64,000 nucleotides of DNA from Clostridium frigidicarnis (GCF_900111985.1 NZ_FOKI01000001.1:101837-165836), one strand, 5' to 3'; positions 49,703 to 58,839 are shown, numbered from the stretch's first letter. The notes: generated by a model not told the origin, from the letters alone. Numbers and translations are program-made.

Positions 49703-50686
49703 ATGAAATATGAAGTTGCGGATTGTATAGATGCTGGAACAGAATTTTGTCCTTGTCATTTAGCTGAGGCGGGTGAATGTATACTTTGCTCACAGCTGCA
49801 TGGAAAGAACTTTTGTGACTGCATTAATTGGAAAGGTGTTTGTATTTACAAAGAATATGTTGATAATGGAAATAAACCTAAACCTCAAAGAAAATCATAT
49901 CTTTGCCAAGTGGTAAAAAAACAAGATATTGAAGAAAACTTAATTATATATTCAATATCTGTTCCACATAAGCTTGCAAGGGATTTAATACATCCTGGTG
50001 CATATGTTTTTCTACACCATCCTTCTACTAATAGTTTCTATGACATGCCTATTTCTGTTATGGATGTTGATTCAGAGGAAAATATCATTAAGCTTGCCAT
50101 TGAAACAAAAGGGGTTAAAACTAAAACTTTATCTAATATAGATGAAAACTCTAAAATAATGCTAAGAGGGCCCTTTTGGAATGGTGTTTTTGGCCTTAAA
50201 AATATATATACTTCGAGAGAAGGAACTAGTGTTATTATAGCAAAAGGGATTGGAATGGCTCCAATGATTCCTGTATTGAAGAAACTTTATAGTAATGGAA
50301 ATAAAATATATATATTTATGGATAAAGATCCTTATGATTCTATATTCATAGAAAATTATTTAGAAAAATATGATTGCACAGTAATACCTTGTTCTATTTT
50401 ATCTGATGGAGATCTTTCTCCACAATTTAAAGACATGTTAATGGAATTTATAGAAAAACATGATGTTAATTTAATTCATTGTGATTGTGTTGATATCATA
50501 ACATTAAAGCTTATAGATATTTTAGGAGAAAAGTTAAAAATGTCTTGCTGCAATAATACAAAGATGTGCTGTGGAGAAGGTATTTGTGGAGCTTGTACTA
50601 CAAGATATTCAGGTCGTAGAGTTAAAAGGCTATGTAAATATCAAAGTGACCCACAAAATGTGTTTGAAGGGAGAAGATTTATATGA
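49703..50686 (+). CDS. Flavin/iron-sulfur oxidoreductase, PyrK/sulfide-dehydrogenase-like
   Basis: A Cys-rich N-terminus (CPCHLAEAGECILC, then FCDCINWKGVC) is followed by a ferredoxin-reductase-type FAD domain and a nucleotide-binding domain. The C-terminal cluster (CCNNTKMCCGEGICGAC) resembles the 2Fe-2S site of PyrK. It should pass electrons between NAD(P)H and a partner. The ATG of the next flavoprotein overlaps its stop (ATGA), so the two probably form one complex. The ATG at 49703 is preferred to two earlier in-frame ATGs. Confidence 0.8.
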   Translation: MKYEVADCIDAGTEFCPCHLAEAGECILCSQLHGKNFCDCINWKGVCIYKEYVDNGNKPKPQRKSYLCQVVKKQDIEENLIIYSISVPHKLARDLIHPGAYVFLHHPSTNSFYDMPISVMDVDSEENIIKLAIETKGVKTKTLSNIDENSKIMLRGPFWNGVFGLKNIYTSREGTSVIIAKGIGMAPMIPVLKKLYSNGNKIYIFMDKDPYDSIFIENYLEKYDCTVIPCSILSDGDLSPQFKDMLMEFIEKHDVNLIHCDCVDIITLKLIDILGEKLKMSCCNNTKMCCGEGICGACTTRYSGRRVKRLCKYQSDPQNVFEGRRFI

Positions 50687-50982
50687 AGATAGTTGTAATT
50701 GGAGGCGGTTGGTCTGGATGCGCCGCAGCAATTGCTGCCAAAAAAGCAGGTGCAGAGGTTACATTATTTGAAAAAACCGATTTAGTTTTAGGTCTTGGAA
50801 ATGTTGGCGGAATAATGCGTAATAATGGAAGGTTTACTGCTTCTGAAGAATTAATAGCCCTTGGTGGTGGAGATTTAATAAATATTACCGATAGGTTATC
50901 AAGACATAAAAATATAAACTTTCCTGGGCATGAACATGCATGTACTACAGAATTGCAACCACTATCAAAGGCCTTTATTTAA
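50683..50982 (+). CDS. FAD-dependent oxidoreductase, N-terminal part, interrupted
   Basis: The first 86 residues are genuine: IVVIGGGWSGCAAAIAAKKA is the FAD-binding GxGxxG motif, and the sequence runs to NINFPGHEHA. From codon 87 onward the reading is element DNA and stops at 50982. The gene resumes at 57822 with the same frame. Joined through the ACATGCATG repeats it gives an intact 425-codon protein with a Cys cluster (GNGCSMCILRC) in the second part. It is the partner of the flavin reductase upstream. Confidence 0.88.
   Translation: MKIVVIGGGWSGCAAAIAAKKAGAEVTLFEKTDLVLGLGNVGGIMRNNGRFTASEELIALGGGDLINITDRLSRHKNINFPGHEHACTTELQPLSKAFI
50934..50942. repeat. Left attachment core of the 6.9-kb element
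   Basis: ACATGCATG, identical to 57813-57821. Excision between the two copies would leave one copy and restore the oxidoreductase frame. Confidence 0.85.
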
Positions 50983-51016
50983 TAATACTGAAAATACTCT
51001 GCTCTTCTCCTTATTA

Positions 51017-51065
51017 AGTATAAAACAGTAACCTAGATTTAAAATCTAGGTTACTGTTTTATACT
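51017..51065. terminator. Strong bidirectional hairpin at the element's left end
   Basis: AACAGTAACCTAGATTT / AAATCTAGGTTACTGTT arms form a near-perfect long stem with T runs on each side. It ends the leftward gene at 51059 and would also stop transcription entering from the interrupted oxidoreductase gene. Confidence 0.88.
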
Positions 51066-51730
51066 GGTGGATGACATTTTTTACATGGGGCATAAGATTT
51101 CTTAGCGCTAGATAAATCAACTTGTCTAGCATTTTTAGGATTCATTCTTCCACAATTTGGTTTTGAATGATATTTATCACCTGTTTCAGATAACCAAACC
51201 ATTACTCCTTGATTTTCACTAGATTGTCCATTTGATTGTTGAGAATTTTTTGCTACAGCTGCTTTTACCTTTTGTTCTTCAATTTGCTTTTGTTTTGCAA
51301 TATCCTCTTGTTGCTTTCTTTTAGCTTCTTCAGCTAACTTTTTTTCTTCTTCCTGCTTTTTAGCTTTTTCTAAGTTTTCTTTTTTGTCTTTTTCTTCTTG
51401 TTCAAGTTTAGATTTATCTTCTTCTTTATTTTTTTCCATAGTAGAGGAAGTTTGAGTTGCTACATTTTTGTTATGCACTTGAGTATTACTCCTACCGAGT
51501 AATATACCCGATGTAATAAAAGATAAAATAGTTACTGCACATAATGCTTTATTAAGCATTTTTATATTACTAAACCCGCTTTTAGCAAATTGTCTTGGTA
51601 AGATGATTGCTAAAGCAATACCTAATAGAATTAAAAATGGAGCATTAAAAGCTAGTCCTAGAAATAAAGATGTCAGTATAAGCATTGCTCGAGAAAATAC
51701 AAATCCACCACTTAAATTAAATTTTTTCAT
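51059..51730 (-). CDS. Membrane protein with Lys/Glu coiled coil and C-terminal Cys motif
   Basis: Two hydrophobic stretches (residues about 13-45 and 63-80) lead into a long Lys/Glu/Gln-rich coiled coil (about 105-165). They are followed by a terminal domain of the type WLSETGDKYHSKPNCGRM...YAPCKKCHP. That last motif (YHxxxCGxM ... PCxxC) is shared by many clostridial surface-associated proteins and may bind zinc. No function is known. A GGGGG site precedes the ATG. Confidence 0.75.
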   Translation of the reverse strand: MKKFNLSGGFVFSRAMLILTSLFLGLAFNAPFLILLGIALAIILPRQFAKSGFSNIKMLNKALCAVTILSFITSGILLGRSNTQVHNKNVATQTSSTMEKNKEEDKSKLEQEEKDKKENLEKAKKQEEEKKLAEEAKRKQQEDIAKQKQIEEQKVKAAVAKNSQQSNGQSSENQGVMVWLSETGDKYHSKPNCGRMNPKNARQVDLSSAKKSYAPCKKCHPPV

Positions 51731-51819
51731 TTAAATCCCCCTTAAAACAATAAGATTTCGTTAGTAATTATAACATTTTTTCAAGGGATTTTTTGTCGAT
51801 TGTGGTACTTAACTGTAAA

Positions 51820-51857
51820 TAAAAACACCAATATTTGATATCTATTGGTGTTTTTTA
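51820..51857. terminator. Terminator between element genes
   Basis: AAAACACCAATA / TATTGGTGTTTT stem with T runs. Confidence 0.75.
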
Positions 51858-51956
51858 TTAATCATAAGTTATATATTTAGTTGTTATAATATATAGCTAT
51901 TAAGAATTTAAATTATTTTTAATAATATAGCATACTACTCTTATATTATTAGCATA

Positions 51957-52889
51957 CTAAAGTAAAGAATCACTTGGTGAATCAATTACTTTCATTTTTT
52001 CTTTTATAAGTGATAGTAGATCACTTCCAATTTCATTAAAAGAATGGTTTTTTATTTTTAAAAACCATAATGAGGGGCTAATTATATTCTCATCTTCTAT
52101 AACAGGTATTGTTTTTACATTATCTCTCTTATGATTAAACTCATTCATTATAGAATATGATGGACCAAAAGAAATAGCCATATTTTCCTCAACAGCATTT
52201 ATAATTGAAATAAAATTATTAGTCTTAAATAAGATATTTGCAGGTTTTTGTGTCTTATTTTCTATATGACTTAAATAGTTTAATAGAAATTTATCCTGAT
52301 AAATAGCTAAAGGCTCAGCAATAATACTTTCATAGTCCAAAACCTCATAATTAGAAATTGGTGATTTTTTATTTGCAACAAAATAAAATGATCCATCTAT
52401 AATTTTAGTGATTTCATAATGTAAATTATGATTTTTAATATTATTAGAAAATGCAATTAAGGCAAAATCAAATTTTTCTTGTTGCAGTGATAACAAAAGA
52501 TCCTGTGTGTTTTGTTCAATTATTGAAATTTCAGCAAAAGGATACTCCTTCTGTAAATCATATAGTGCCTTGATAAGTGAAGAATTAATTCCGGGAATAC
52601 AACCTATTCTTAATCTAATCTTTGGAAGAGCAAACTTATTGTTTACATAAGTATATATATCATTTTGTCTTTCTAAAATTTTATAAGCATTTTTAATTAT
52701 ATATTGACCTTTAGTTGTTGGAAAGCTTCCTTGTTTAGAACGTTGAAATATTATAATACTTAGTTCTTTTTCTAAGGATGAAACAGCTTGACTAACGGCT
52801 GAAGTTGTTATATGCAGTTTATTTGCTGTTTTAGAGAAGCTTTTTTCTTCTGCTAAAGTTGTTATTATATTAAGTTGTTCAAAGTTCAT
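51957..52889 (-). CDS. LysR-family transcription regulator
   Basis: The N-terminal helix-turn-helix (LAEEKSFSKTANKLHITTSA, then VSQAVSSLEKEL) and a periplasmic-binding-like effector domain of about 220 residues are typical. It is transcribed away from the choloylglycine hydrolase gene, with a 117-base gap containing TTAAG/CTTAA arms that could be its binding site. LysR proteins usually control the divergent gene, so it probably regulates the hydrolase in response to a ligand. Confidence 0.92.
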   Translation of the reverse strand: MNFEQLNIITTLAEEKSFSKTANKLHITTSAVSQAVSSLEKELSIIIFQRSKQGSFPTTKGQYIIKNAYKILERQNDIYTYVNNKFALPKIRLRIGCIPGINSSLIKALYDLQKEYPFAEISIIEQNTQDLLLSLQQEKFDFALIAFSNNIKNHNLHYEITKIIDGSFYFVANKKSPISNYEVLDYESIIAEPLAIYQDKFLLNYLSHIENKTQKPANILFKTNNFISIINAVEENMAISFGPSYSIMNEFNHKRDNVKTIPVIEDENIISPSLWFLKIKNHSFNEIGSDLLSLIKEKMKVIDSPSDSLL

Positions 52890-53006
52890 TATATATCACC
52901 CTTGTTAAGTTTTACTTAACTATACATTAAGTTAATTTAATTTTACTTAATAAACATGAAGATGTAAACTAATAATATAAAAAATTTCAGTTAAGGAAGT
53001 GTTAAA
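52890..53006. promoter_or_regulatory. Divergent promoter region, LysR and hydrolase
   Basis: AGTTTTACTTAACTATAC and AATTTTACTTAATAAAC repeats spaced by about 30 bases lie between the two start codons. The TTTACTTAA unit occurs twice and may be the regulator's site. Confidence 0.45.
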
Positions 53007-53996
53007 ATGTGTACAAGTTTAACTTTAAAAACAAAAGATGGATATAACCTCCTTGGAAGAACAATGGATTTTGGAATGGCATTTAATCAATCGGTTCATC
53101 TAATTCCAAGAAATTTTACATGGATGAATATTCCGGATAAAAAAGAAAAGAAAACAAAATATGCTTTAGTTGGTATGGCAGTTGTTACGGATAACCACCC
53201 TGTTTTAGCTGATGGAGTTAATGAAAAAGGTTTAACATGTGCTACTCTTTATTTTCCAGGATTTGCAGAATACGAAAAAGAAAATGTAGATAATAAGGAC
53301 AATATTGCTCCTTATGATTTTGTATTGTGGGCATTATCACAATTTAGAAATTTAGAAGAAGTAAAAGAGGCTTTAAAAAATATAGAAATTGTTGATAAAT
53401 CTCTTTCTTTATTAAATTTAACTCCTCCACTACATTGGATTTTATCTGATAAGTCTGGCAAAAGCATTGTTATAGAGAAAACAAAGAATGGAATTGAGGC
53501 ATTTGATAATCCAGTAGGAGTTATGGCAAATAGCCCTAATTTTGAATGGCACTTAAATAATTTACGTCAATATATAGGATTAAGACCTAAACAACTTGAT
53601 TCTTCTAAAATTGAAAGCCTAAGTTTATCTGCATTTGGTCAAGGATCAGGTACATTTGGATTGCCTGGAGATTTTACTCCTCCTTCTCGTTTTGTTAGAG
53701 CAACTTACTTAAAAAACAATATTACACAAATTAACAATGAAATTGAAGGCGTTACTGGTGTATTTCACATACTTTCTAATTGTGCTGTACCAAAAGGTGC
53801 TGTTGTAATGATTGAAGGTAATGAAGATAATACAATATATACATCAGCAATGTGCAGTGAGTCAGGGATTTATTACTATAATACTTATGAAAATCATCAA
53901 ATTTCAGCTGTTCGCTTATTTAATGAAGATTTAGATGCTAATTCCATAAAAGCTTTTCCAACTACTACAACTCAAGTCATTAATAACATGAATTAA
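53007..53996 (+). CDS. Choloylglycine hydrolase / penicillin acylase family enzyme
   Basis: The N-terminal nucleophile Cys2 (MCTSLTLK) is exposed after removal of Met, and GRTMDFG, the Asn of NSPNFEWHL and the Arg of SRFVRATYL fit the Ntn-hydrolase active site. The 329-residue length is normal. Family members deconjugate bile salts, hydrolyse penicillin V or cleave N-acyl homoserine lactones; the substrate is not decided by sequence alone. It is cargo of the integrated element and paired with a LysR regulator. Confidence 0.92.
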   Translation: MCTSLTLKTKDGYNLLGRTMDFGMAFNQSVHLIPRNFTWMNIPDKKEKKTKYALVGMAVVTDNHPVLADGVNEKGLTCATLYFPGFAEYEKENVDNKDNIAPYDFVLWALSQFRNLEEVKEALKNIEIVDKSLSLLNLTPPLHWILSDKSGKSIVIEKTKNGIEAFDNPVGVMANSPNFEWHLNNLRQYIGLRPKQLDSSKIESLSLSAFGQGSGTFGLPGDFTPPSRFVRATYLKNNITQINNEIEGVTGVFHILSNCAVPKGAVVMIEGNEDNTIYTSAMCSESGIYYYNTYENHQISAVRLFNEDLDANSIKAFPTTTTQVINNMN

Positions 53997-54117
53997 AGCT
54001 TTTTATTAAGAGTATTAATTAAAATCTTTTTTACTATGTACATTGTATATGATTTAAGAGTCGTATGATAACAAATCTAACAATAATTTTATGTAACTTC
54101 ATATCTATTAAATTTAA

Positions 54118-54160
54118 AAGGTAGCCTATAATTTTATCATAAAGGCTACCTTAAAGTTTT
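54118..54160 (+). terminator. Terminator after the hydrolase gene
   Basis: AAGGTAGCCT / AGGCTACCTT stem. It is of the same AGGTAGCC type as the hairpin at 59731 and, more weakly, the one at 18574. Confidence 0.7.
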
Positions 54161-54184
54161 AGTTATTCAACTATAATTATACTG

Positions 54185-54802
54185 TTATTTTAAACTTAAC
54201 TGAGCTTTCATCTGTACTGAATCACCCTGTAAAGTTACATTGCAGTTTGAACCATCTTTATTTGCCCATGAATATATACTGCTCTCCATATCCATAATTT
54301 TTGATTGAGATGTAAGAGCCCCATTGCCTAATATTGCTTCAACTTGTTGTAAGCTCATTCCATTTTCAATTTTATTATACTTTTCTAATGTTATATCGCC
54401 TGTTGGCTTTGAAAGACCTAGTTGGGTCTTTCCTGTTACTGCATCGTTTTGAATAGTAATATTCATGTTAGATACTCCTGATCCTTTCCATGTATACATT
54501 ACAGTCTTTATTCCACCTACTTCTGATGAAGTGCTTTCAGTTCCTTCACCTAGTAAATTAACTACATCTGTATATGTTGATCCCATTGCAATTTTCATGA
54601 AATTATCATAGTTAACTTTACTATCTTCTTTCTTCTTATCATCTTTTTTATCGGTGCTTGCAGTTGATTCTTGTTTTTTGGATACAGCGTCTTTACCTTT
54701 ATTTTTGTTTGAAGATGCAGAACCTGCAATTCCGAAGACAATAATAACTGCTATAACCCAAACCCACCATTTTTTATAAATTGGTTTTTTCAAAATATCC
54801 AT
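54185..54802 (-). CDS. DUF3862-type anchored protein
   Basis: One N-terminal membrane helix (WWVWVIAVIIVFGIAGSA) and a charged linker precede two similar domains. Each contains a GMS/GST-type start followed by LLGEG or ILGNG and a W-containing strand (MYTWKG, IYSWAN). This is the SmpA/OmlA-like, beta-lactamase-inhibitor-protein-like DUF3862 repeat. It probably sits outside the membrane; the role is unknown. A GGGGAT site precedes the ATG. Confidence 0.8.
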   Translation of the reverse strand: MDILKKPIYKKWWVWVIAVIIVFGIAGSASSNKNKGKDAVSKKQESTASTDKKDDKKKEDSKVNYDNFMKIAMGSTYTDVVNLLGEGTESTSSEVGGIKTVMYTWKGSGVSNMNITIQNDAVTGKTQLGLSKPTGDITLEKYNKIENGMSLQQVEAILGNGALTSQSKIMDMESSIYSWANKDGSNCNVTLQGDSVQMKAQLSLK

Positions 54803-54902
54803 CCCCTTTATGAATTTTATATTAAATATTATAACATTTTATTAATAAAAACATTGTCGTATTTTGTATATTATATGTAATAACTTACAAATTAGGATAA
54901 CA

Positions 54903-55169
54903 TTATTGTCGTGTTAACTTTTCCTCTTTAAACATTAGATAAAATATTAAAATCATAATTAAAATTAATAATCCTATTAGTGTATTTGATAATGCTATAC
55001 TAATGTTATTTGATAACGGACTCTGAAAAAAGTTTGCTACTAGCATAGCTATTATTGCTAACAATCTATATAATTTTTTATCTTTAAAATAATCAATAAG
55101 AATAAAAATTCCTAAAATCAAAAATAATATCATACTAATAATGTGGTTCAATTTTATACATCCCTTCAT
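54903..55169 (-). CDS. Small three-helix membrane protein (88 aa)
   Basis: Hydrophobic segments at about residues 9-24, 35-50 and 58-80 fill most of the protein; the ends are basic. No family is recognised. It is transcribed towards the DUF3862 gene and may be co-expressed with it. Confidence 0.6.
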   Translation of the reverse strand: MKGCIKLNHIISMILFLILGIFILIDYFKDKKLYRLLAIIAMLVANFFQSPLSNNISIALSNTLIGLLILIMILIFYLMFKEEKLTRQ

Positions 55170-55346
55170 TTAAATATTATTAAAGCTTTAATTTGAAAAG
55201 ATTAAATTCAGGAACTTCTTTAAACTTTGTTAATAATTATTATAACACTATTCAAAGGAAAAATATGCTCAATTTAGCATTAGTATGTAAATGAAAATAG
55301 CTAGTAAAAGATTAAATAACCTCAATACTAGCTTTATAATTTGGTA

Positions 55347-55502
55347 TCACTGTCTACTAAGTCTCTTTATAAGTTCATCAATAACTTCTGGAGGATATTT
55401 ATCAATTAAAATTTGTGCACATGCTTTTGCAAATCTTATTTCAAACTCTTCTTTATTCTCATAAGTTGGATAATGAACTTTAAAAGTAAGGTTTTTCAAC
55501 AA
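55347..55502 (-). CDS. Small recombinase-associated protein (51 aa)
   Basis: A TTG-started frame encodes KNLTFKVHYPTYENKEEFEI and ends PPEVIDELIKRLSRQ. An AAAGGAG site lies upstream of two adjacent TTG codons. Similar small proteins seem to occur next to serine recombinases in clostridial elements, from memory. It may be a directionality or regulatory factor, which is inference. Confidence 0.55.
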   Translation of the reverse strand: MLKNLTFKVHYPTYENKEEFEIRFAKACAQILIDKYPPEVIDELIKRLSRQ

Positions 55503-55786
55503 TCCACATTCTCCTTTGAAAAATTCTCCTTATTACATTATAGGAAAATGTTTTAATAAAGTTCTAAATTTAATATATGCCTTACTAATTTATTTCCTTG
55601 ATACAATAATAAGCTTTTCTAAAAAAATATATAATTATAGCAATCTCTTAATTAAATTAATAATTTTTAATTTTACTTCATATAAATTAAGAAACGATAT
55701 TTATAAATTTAGAATTATTTTCTACTTTAATAAAATTAATTAAATAGTGTATAATAATAATGCTACTATCTGAAGGAGTTGTTAAA

Positions 55787-55960
55787 ATGGAAGAACTGTT
55801 AAATCAAATATTATCAAAGTTAGATAAAATAGAAAGAAATCAAAACACTATGAAATATGATATAAATGAGTTAAAAGGAAAAATTAATGCAGTATATGAC
55901 CAAACTGCTGATCTTACTGAATTTCGAACATCAACTGCTTCTAAACTTGATAAAATATAA
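55787..55960 (+). CDS. Small coiled-coil protein (57 aa)
   Basis: The protein (MEELLNQILSKLDKIERNQN...) is a single amphipathic coiled coil with heptads of Leu and Ile. A GAAGGAG site precedes the ATG at 55787. It lies just upstream of the recombinase gene on the same strand; helper-like small proteins are common there. A T-rich hairpin at 55963-56005 follows. Confidence 0.65.
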   Translation: MEELLNQILSKLDKIERNQNTMKYDINELKGKINAVYDQTADLTEFRTSTASKLDKI

Positions 55961-55962
55961 AT

Positions 55963-56005
55963 TTTATTAATCCTAATCTTTATAAAAACTAGGATTATGT
56001 TTTTC
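55963..56005 (+). terminator. Terminator after the coiled-coil gene
   Basis: TAATCCTAATCTTTATAAA / CTAGGATTA arms (AATCCTA with TAGGATT) form a short stem with a T-rich tail. Confidence 0.5.
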
Positions 56006-56156
56006 GTACTAAAAATCTTAAAATAATTTACATAGAAATTTTATCTAGACACTTAATAAAGGTGTCTTTTTTTTATACAAATTCTAAATTAACACCTTAC
56101 TCAATATTAAACATACAATATATTATATAATGTTAAATAATGGTATGAAGGTGAAT

Positions 56157-57761
56157 ATGAAAATGATAGCAGCAGTTTATAGTAGAAAAAGTGTATTTAC
56201 TGGTAAAGGTGATTCTGTAGAAAATCAAATTCAACTTTGTAAGGATTATGCTGAGAACTATTTAAAAGATAAAGATATAACTGAATTTATAATTTATGAA
56301 GATGAAGGATTTAGTGGAGGCAATACTAATAGGCCTGGTTTTCAAAAGCTTATAGAGGATGCAAAAACAAAGAAATTTCAAGTTCTTATTTGTTATAGAC
56401 TTGATAGAATTTCTAGAAATGTGGCTGACTTCTCTTCTACCTTAGAAATACTTCAAAAAAACAACATTGATTTTGTATCTATAAAGGAACAATTTGATAC
56501 TTCAACTCCTATGGGGAGAGCCATGGTATATATAAGTTCTGTATTTGCTCAATTAGAGCGTGAAACTATAGCTGAACGTGTTAAAGATAATATGTATGAA
56601 CTTGCCAAAAATGGACGATGGCTTGGTGGACAAACTCCTTTAGGCTTTGATTCAGAAAAAATAAGCTATTTAGATTCAGAGTTAAAAGAAAGAAACTTAG
56701 TTAAATTGATTTCTAATGAGGAAGAACTTATAAGAGTTAAATATATATTTGATTTATATTCTAAAGAAAAAAGCATACATAAGGTTCTAAGAGAATGTCT
56801 TTCTCTTAATATAAAAGGTAAAAATGGTGGAGATTTTCAAGCTATGTCAATTAGAGATATTCTTAGAAATCCTGTGTATGTAAAGTCAAATGAGGATGTT
56901 TTGAAATACTTTAAAAAACAAGGCTGTTGTGTAGTTGGAATACCTAATGGACAAGGATTATTAACCTATGGAAAAACATCTAACGATCATGAAGCTGATA
57001 AAAATAATTGGATTATAGCCGTTGCCAAACATAAAGGATTAATAGATTCTAAAGATTGGCTAGAAATTCAAGGATTATTAGATTATAAATCTAAACCTAG
57101 TAATAAGAAAATAGGAACCTCTAAAACTGCCCTACTTACAGGGATTTTAAAGTGCAGCAAATGTGGATCTTCTATGAGAGTTAGTTATGGAAAAATTAGA
57201 AAAGATGGAACTAAGAACTACTACTATACATGCACTATGAAAGCTAACAGTGGTAAAACCAGATGTGATTCACAAAACTTATTAGGACCACTTGTTGATG
57301 ATGCTGTTATAGATAAACTTGAAAATGTAAAGACAAACTATTTAGTTGAAGAATTGTTAAAACAAAGAGATAAAAATAGTTCTAATGATAATAAATTAAT
57401 AGAACTAAATAAAAAAATAGATATATATAATAAAAAAATTAAAAATCTACTGTCTAAGTTATCCTATGCAGATGAAGCAGTAACAAAATATATAATGGAT
57501 GAAATATCTAACTTAGATAAAGAAAAAAATTATTCTTTAAATGAATTAAATAAAATTAAATGTGACAAATCCACATCTGAAATATCTAATGAAGATATAG
57601 ATTATGTAATTGATTATGCTAAGAATTTTAAAAATCTATACAATAGCTGTGAAACTATGTTGGAAAAAAGGCTATTGATTGAAAGTATCATTGAAGAAAT
57701 AAAAATTAATGGTGAGACTGGAGAGAGTCATATATATTATTGGGGCTCTAGAAATGCTTAG
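56157..57761 (+). CDS. Large serine recombinase of the 6.9-kb element
   Basis: The resolvase domain has the catalytic Ser12 (YSRKS), ELERETIAERVKDN and CYRLDRISRN. A recombinase domain, a zinc ribbon (CSKCGSSMRVS, then C about 35-45 residues on) and a C-terminal coiled coil follow. About 534 residues from the ATG at 56157, which has an AAGGTG site; earlier in-frame ATGs are weaker. It is closest in style to SpoIVCA and TnpX-like recombinases. It should act on the ACATGCATG sites bordering the element. Confidence 0.93.
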   Translation: MKMIAAVYSRKSVFTGKGDSVENQIQLCKDYAENYLKDKDITEFIIYEDEGFSGGNTNRPGFQKLIEDAKTKKFQVLICYRLDRISRNVADFSSTLEILQKNNIDFVSIKEQFDTSTPMGRAMVYISSVFAQLERETIAERVKDNMYELAKNGRWLGGQTPLGFDSEKISYLDSELKERNLVKLISNEEELIRVKYIFDLYSKEKSIHKVLRECLSLNIKGKNGGDFQAMSIRDILRNPVYVKSNEDVLKYFKKQGCCVVGIPNGQGLLTYGKTSNDHEADKNNWIIAVAKHKGLIDSKDWLEIQGLLDYKSKPSNKKIGTSKTALLTGILKCSKCGSSMRVSYGKIRKDGTKNYYYTCTMKANSGKTRCDSQNLLGPLVDDAVIDKLENVKTNYLVEELLKQRDKNSSNDNKLIELNKKIDIYNKKIKNLLSKLSYADEAVTKYIMDEISNLDKEKNYSLNELNKIKCDKSTSEISNEDIDYVIDYAKNFKNLYNSCETMLEKRLLIESIIEEIKINGETGESHIYYWGSRNA

Positions 57762-58839
57762 ATCTACTCTATTTAATAAACTTAGAATAGTTAGCAAATT
57801 TGTAGGACAAGCACATGCATGGTTATATGATGTTAACCTAATAGAGCCTGAAGTTAGAGAGTATTTAAAATCCATAGGAATAAACTTAAGACTAATCTCT
57901 AGAATCTCAGATATAGAGAAAGAAGGAACTAAAATTAAAGGAGTATACCTAAGCACAGGTGAATTAATAGAAGCTGATGCCTTTGTTGAGACAACAGGTT
58001 CTACTGGTCCTATGGGTAACTGTTTAAGATACGGAAATGGATGTTCTATGTGTATACTAAGGTGTCCAACGTTTGGTCCAAGGGTAAGCCTTAGTGCTAG
58101 AGCTGGAGTTGAAGATTTCCAAGGTGAAAGAGATGGAGATGAACTTGGAGCATTTAGTGGTTCCTGTAAACTTGCAAAGGAAACTTTATCAAGAGAAATA
58201 GTAGAACAATTAGACAGAACAGGTGTAGTTGTTCTTAAGATTCCACCTGAAGATATAAATTTAGATAAGCTTAAGTCTAAGGTTTGCCAACAATATGCTT
58301 TAAAGGAATTTGCTGAGAATATAATTTTACTTGATACGGGCCACGCCAAGCTTATGACCACTTACTACCCTATAGAAAAACTCAGAAAAATAAAAGGTCT
58401 TGAAAAAGCTAAGTATATAGACCCATATTCTGGTGGAATTGGTAACTCTATAAGATATCTAGCTGTATCTCCTAGAACAGATGATATGAAAGTAGTTGGA
58501 CTTGATAATTTATTTGTTGGTGGAGAAAAATCAGGGCTTTTTGTTGGGCATACTGAAGCTATAGCAACTGGTACTTTAGCTGGATATAATGCTGTTAGGT
58601 ATACATTGGGAATGCCAATGTTAATACTTCCTAGAAGTACAGCCATAGGAGATATAATTTCATATGCTAATTATATGGTATCAACTTCACAAGGTAGAAA
58701 AAATAGATATACATTTGCCGGAGCAGAATACTTTAAGAGAATGAAAGAAAATAATTTATATACAATTGACAAAGAGGAAATAAAAGATAGAGTTAAAAGA
58801 TTAAATCTTGAAAATATATTTAATGAACAACTTGTATAA
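57709..58839 (+). CDS. FAD-dependent oxidoreductase, C-terminal part, interrupted
   Basis: The genuine part starts at 57822 with WLYDVNLIEPEVREYLKSIG; the open frame's first 38 codons are element DNA overlapping the recombinase end. It contains VETTGSTGPMGNCLRYGNG, a possible metal or cluster motif (CSMCILRC) and a C-terminal FAD contact (NLFVGGEKSGLFVGHTEA). Rejoined with 50683-50942 it is a complete 425-residue enzyme related to GidA-like flavoproteins. As it stands it lacks the FAD-binding N-terminus. Confidence 0.85.
   Translation: MVRLERVIYIIGALEMLRSTLFNKLRIVSKFVGQAHAWLYDVNLIEPEVREYLKSIGINLRLISRISDIEKEGTKIKGVYLSTGELIEADAFVETTGSTGPMGNCLRYGNGCSMCILRCPTFGPRVSLSARAGVEDFQGERDGDELGAFSGSCKLAKETLSREIVEQLDRTGVVVLKIPPEDINLDKLKSKVCQQYALKEFAENIILLDTGHAKLMTTYYPIEKLRKIKGLEKAKYIDPYSGGIGNSIRYLAVSPRTDDMKVVGLDNLFVGGEKSGLFVGHTEAIATGTLAGYNAVRYTLGMPMLILPRSTAIGDIISYANYMVSTSQGRKNRYTFAGAEYFKRMKENNLYTIDKEEIKDRVKRLNLENIFNEQLV
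57813..57821. repeat. Right attachment core of the 6.9-kb element
   Basis: ACATGCATG, identical to 50934-50942, 52 bases downstream of the recombinase stop. Confidence 0.85.

Larger units (their letters stand above)
50934..57821. mobile_element. 6.9-kb serine-recombinase element inside an oxidoreductase gene
   Basis: The boundaries are set by the break in the oxidoreductase frame and by 9-bp direct repeats. The recombinase gene ends 52 bases before the right repeat, the usual arrangement for large serine recombinases. Cargo is a Lys-rich membrane protein, a LysR regulator with a divergent choloylglycine hydrolase, a DUF3862-type protein, a three-helix membrane protein and two small proteins next to the recombinase. 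No phage structural or conjugation genes are present. Confidence 0.9.

Noticed and set aside
57672..58361. Leftward open frame of 229 codons
   Set aside because: It is antisense to the C-terminal part of the oxidoreductase, which has recognisable motifs on the plus strand.
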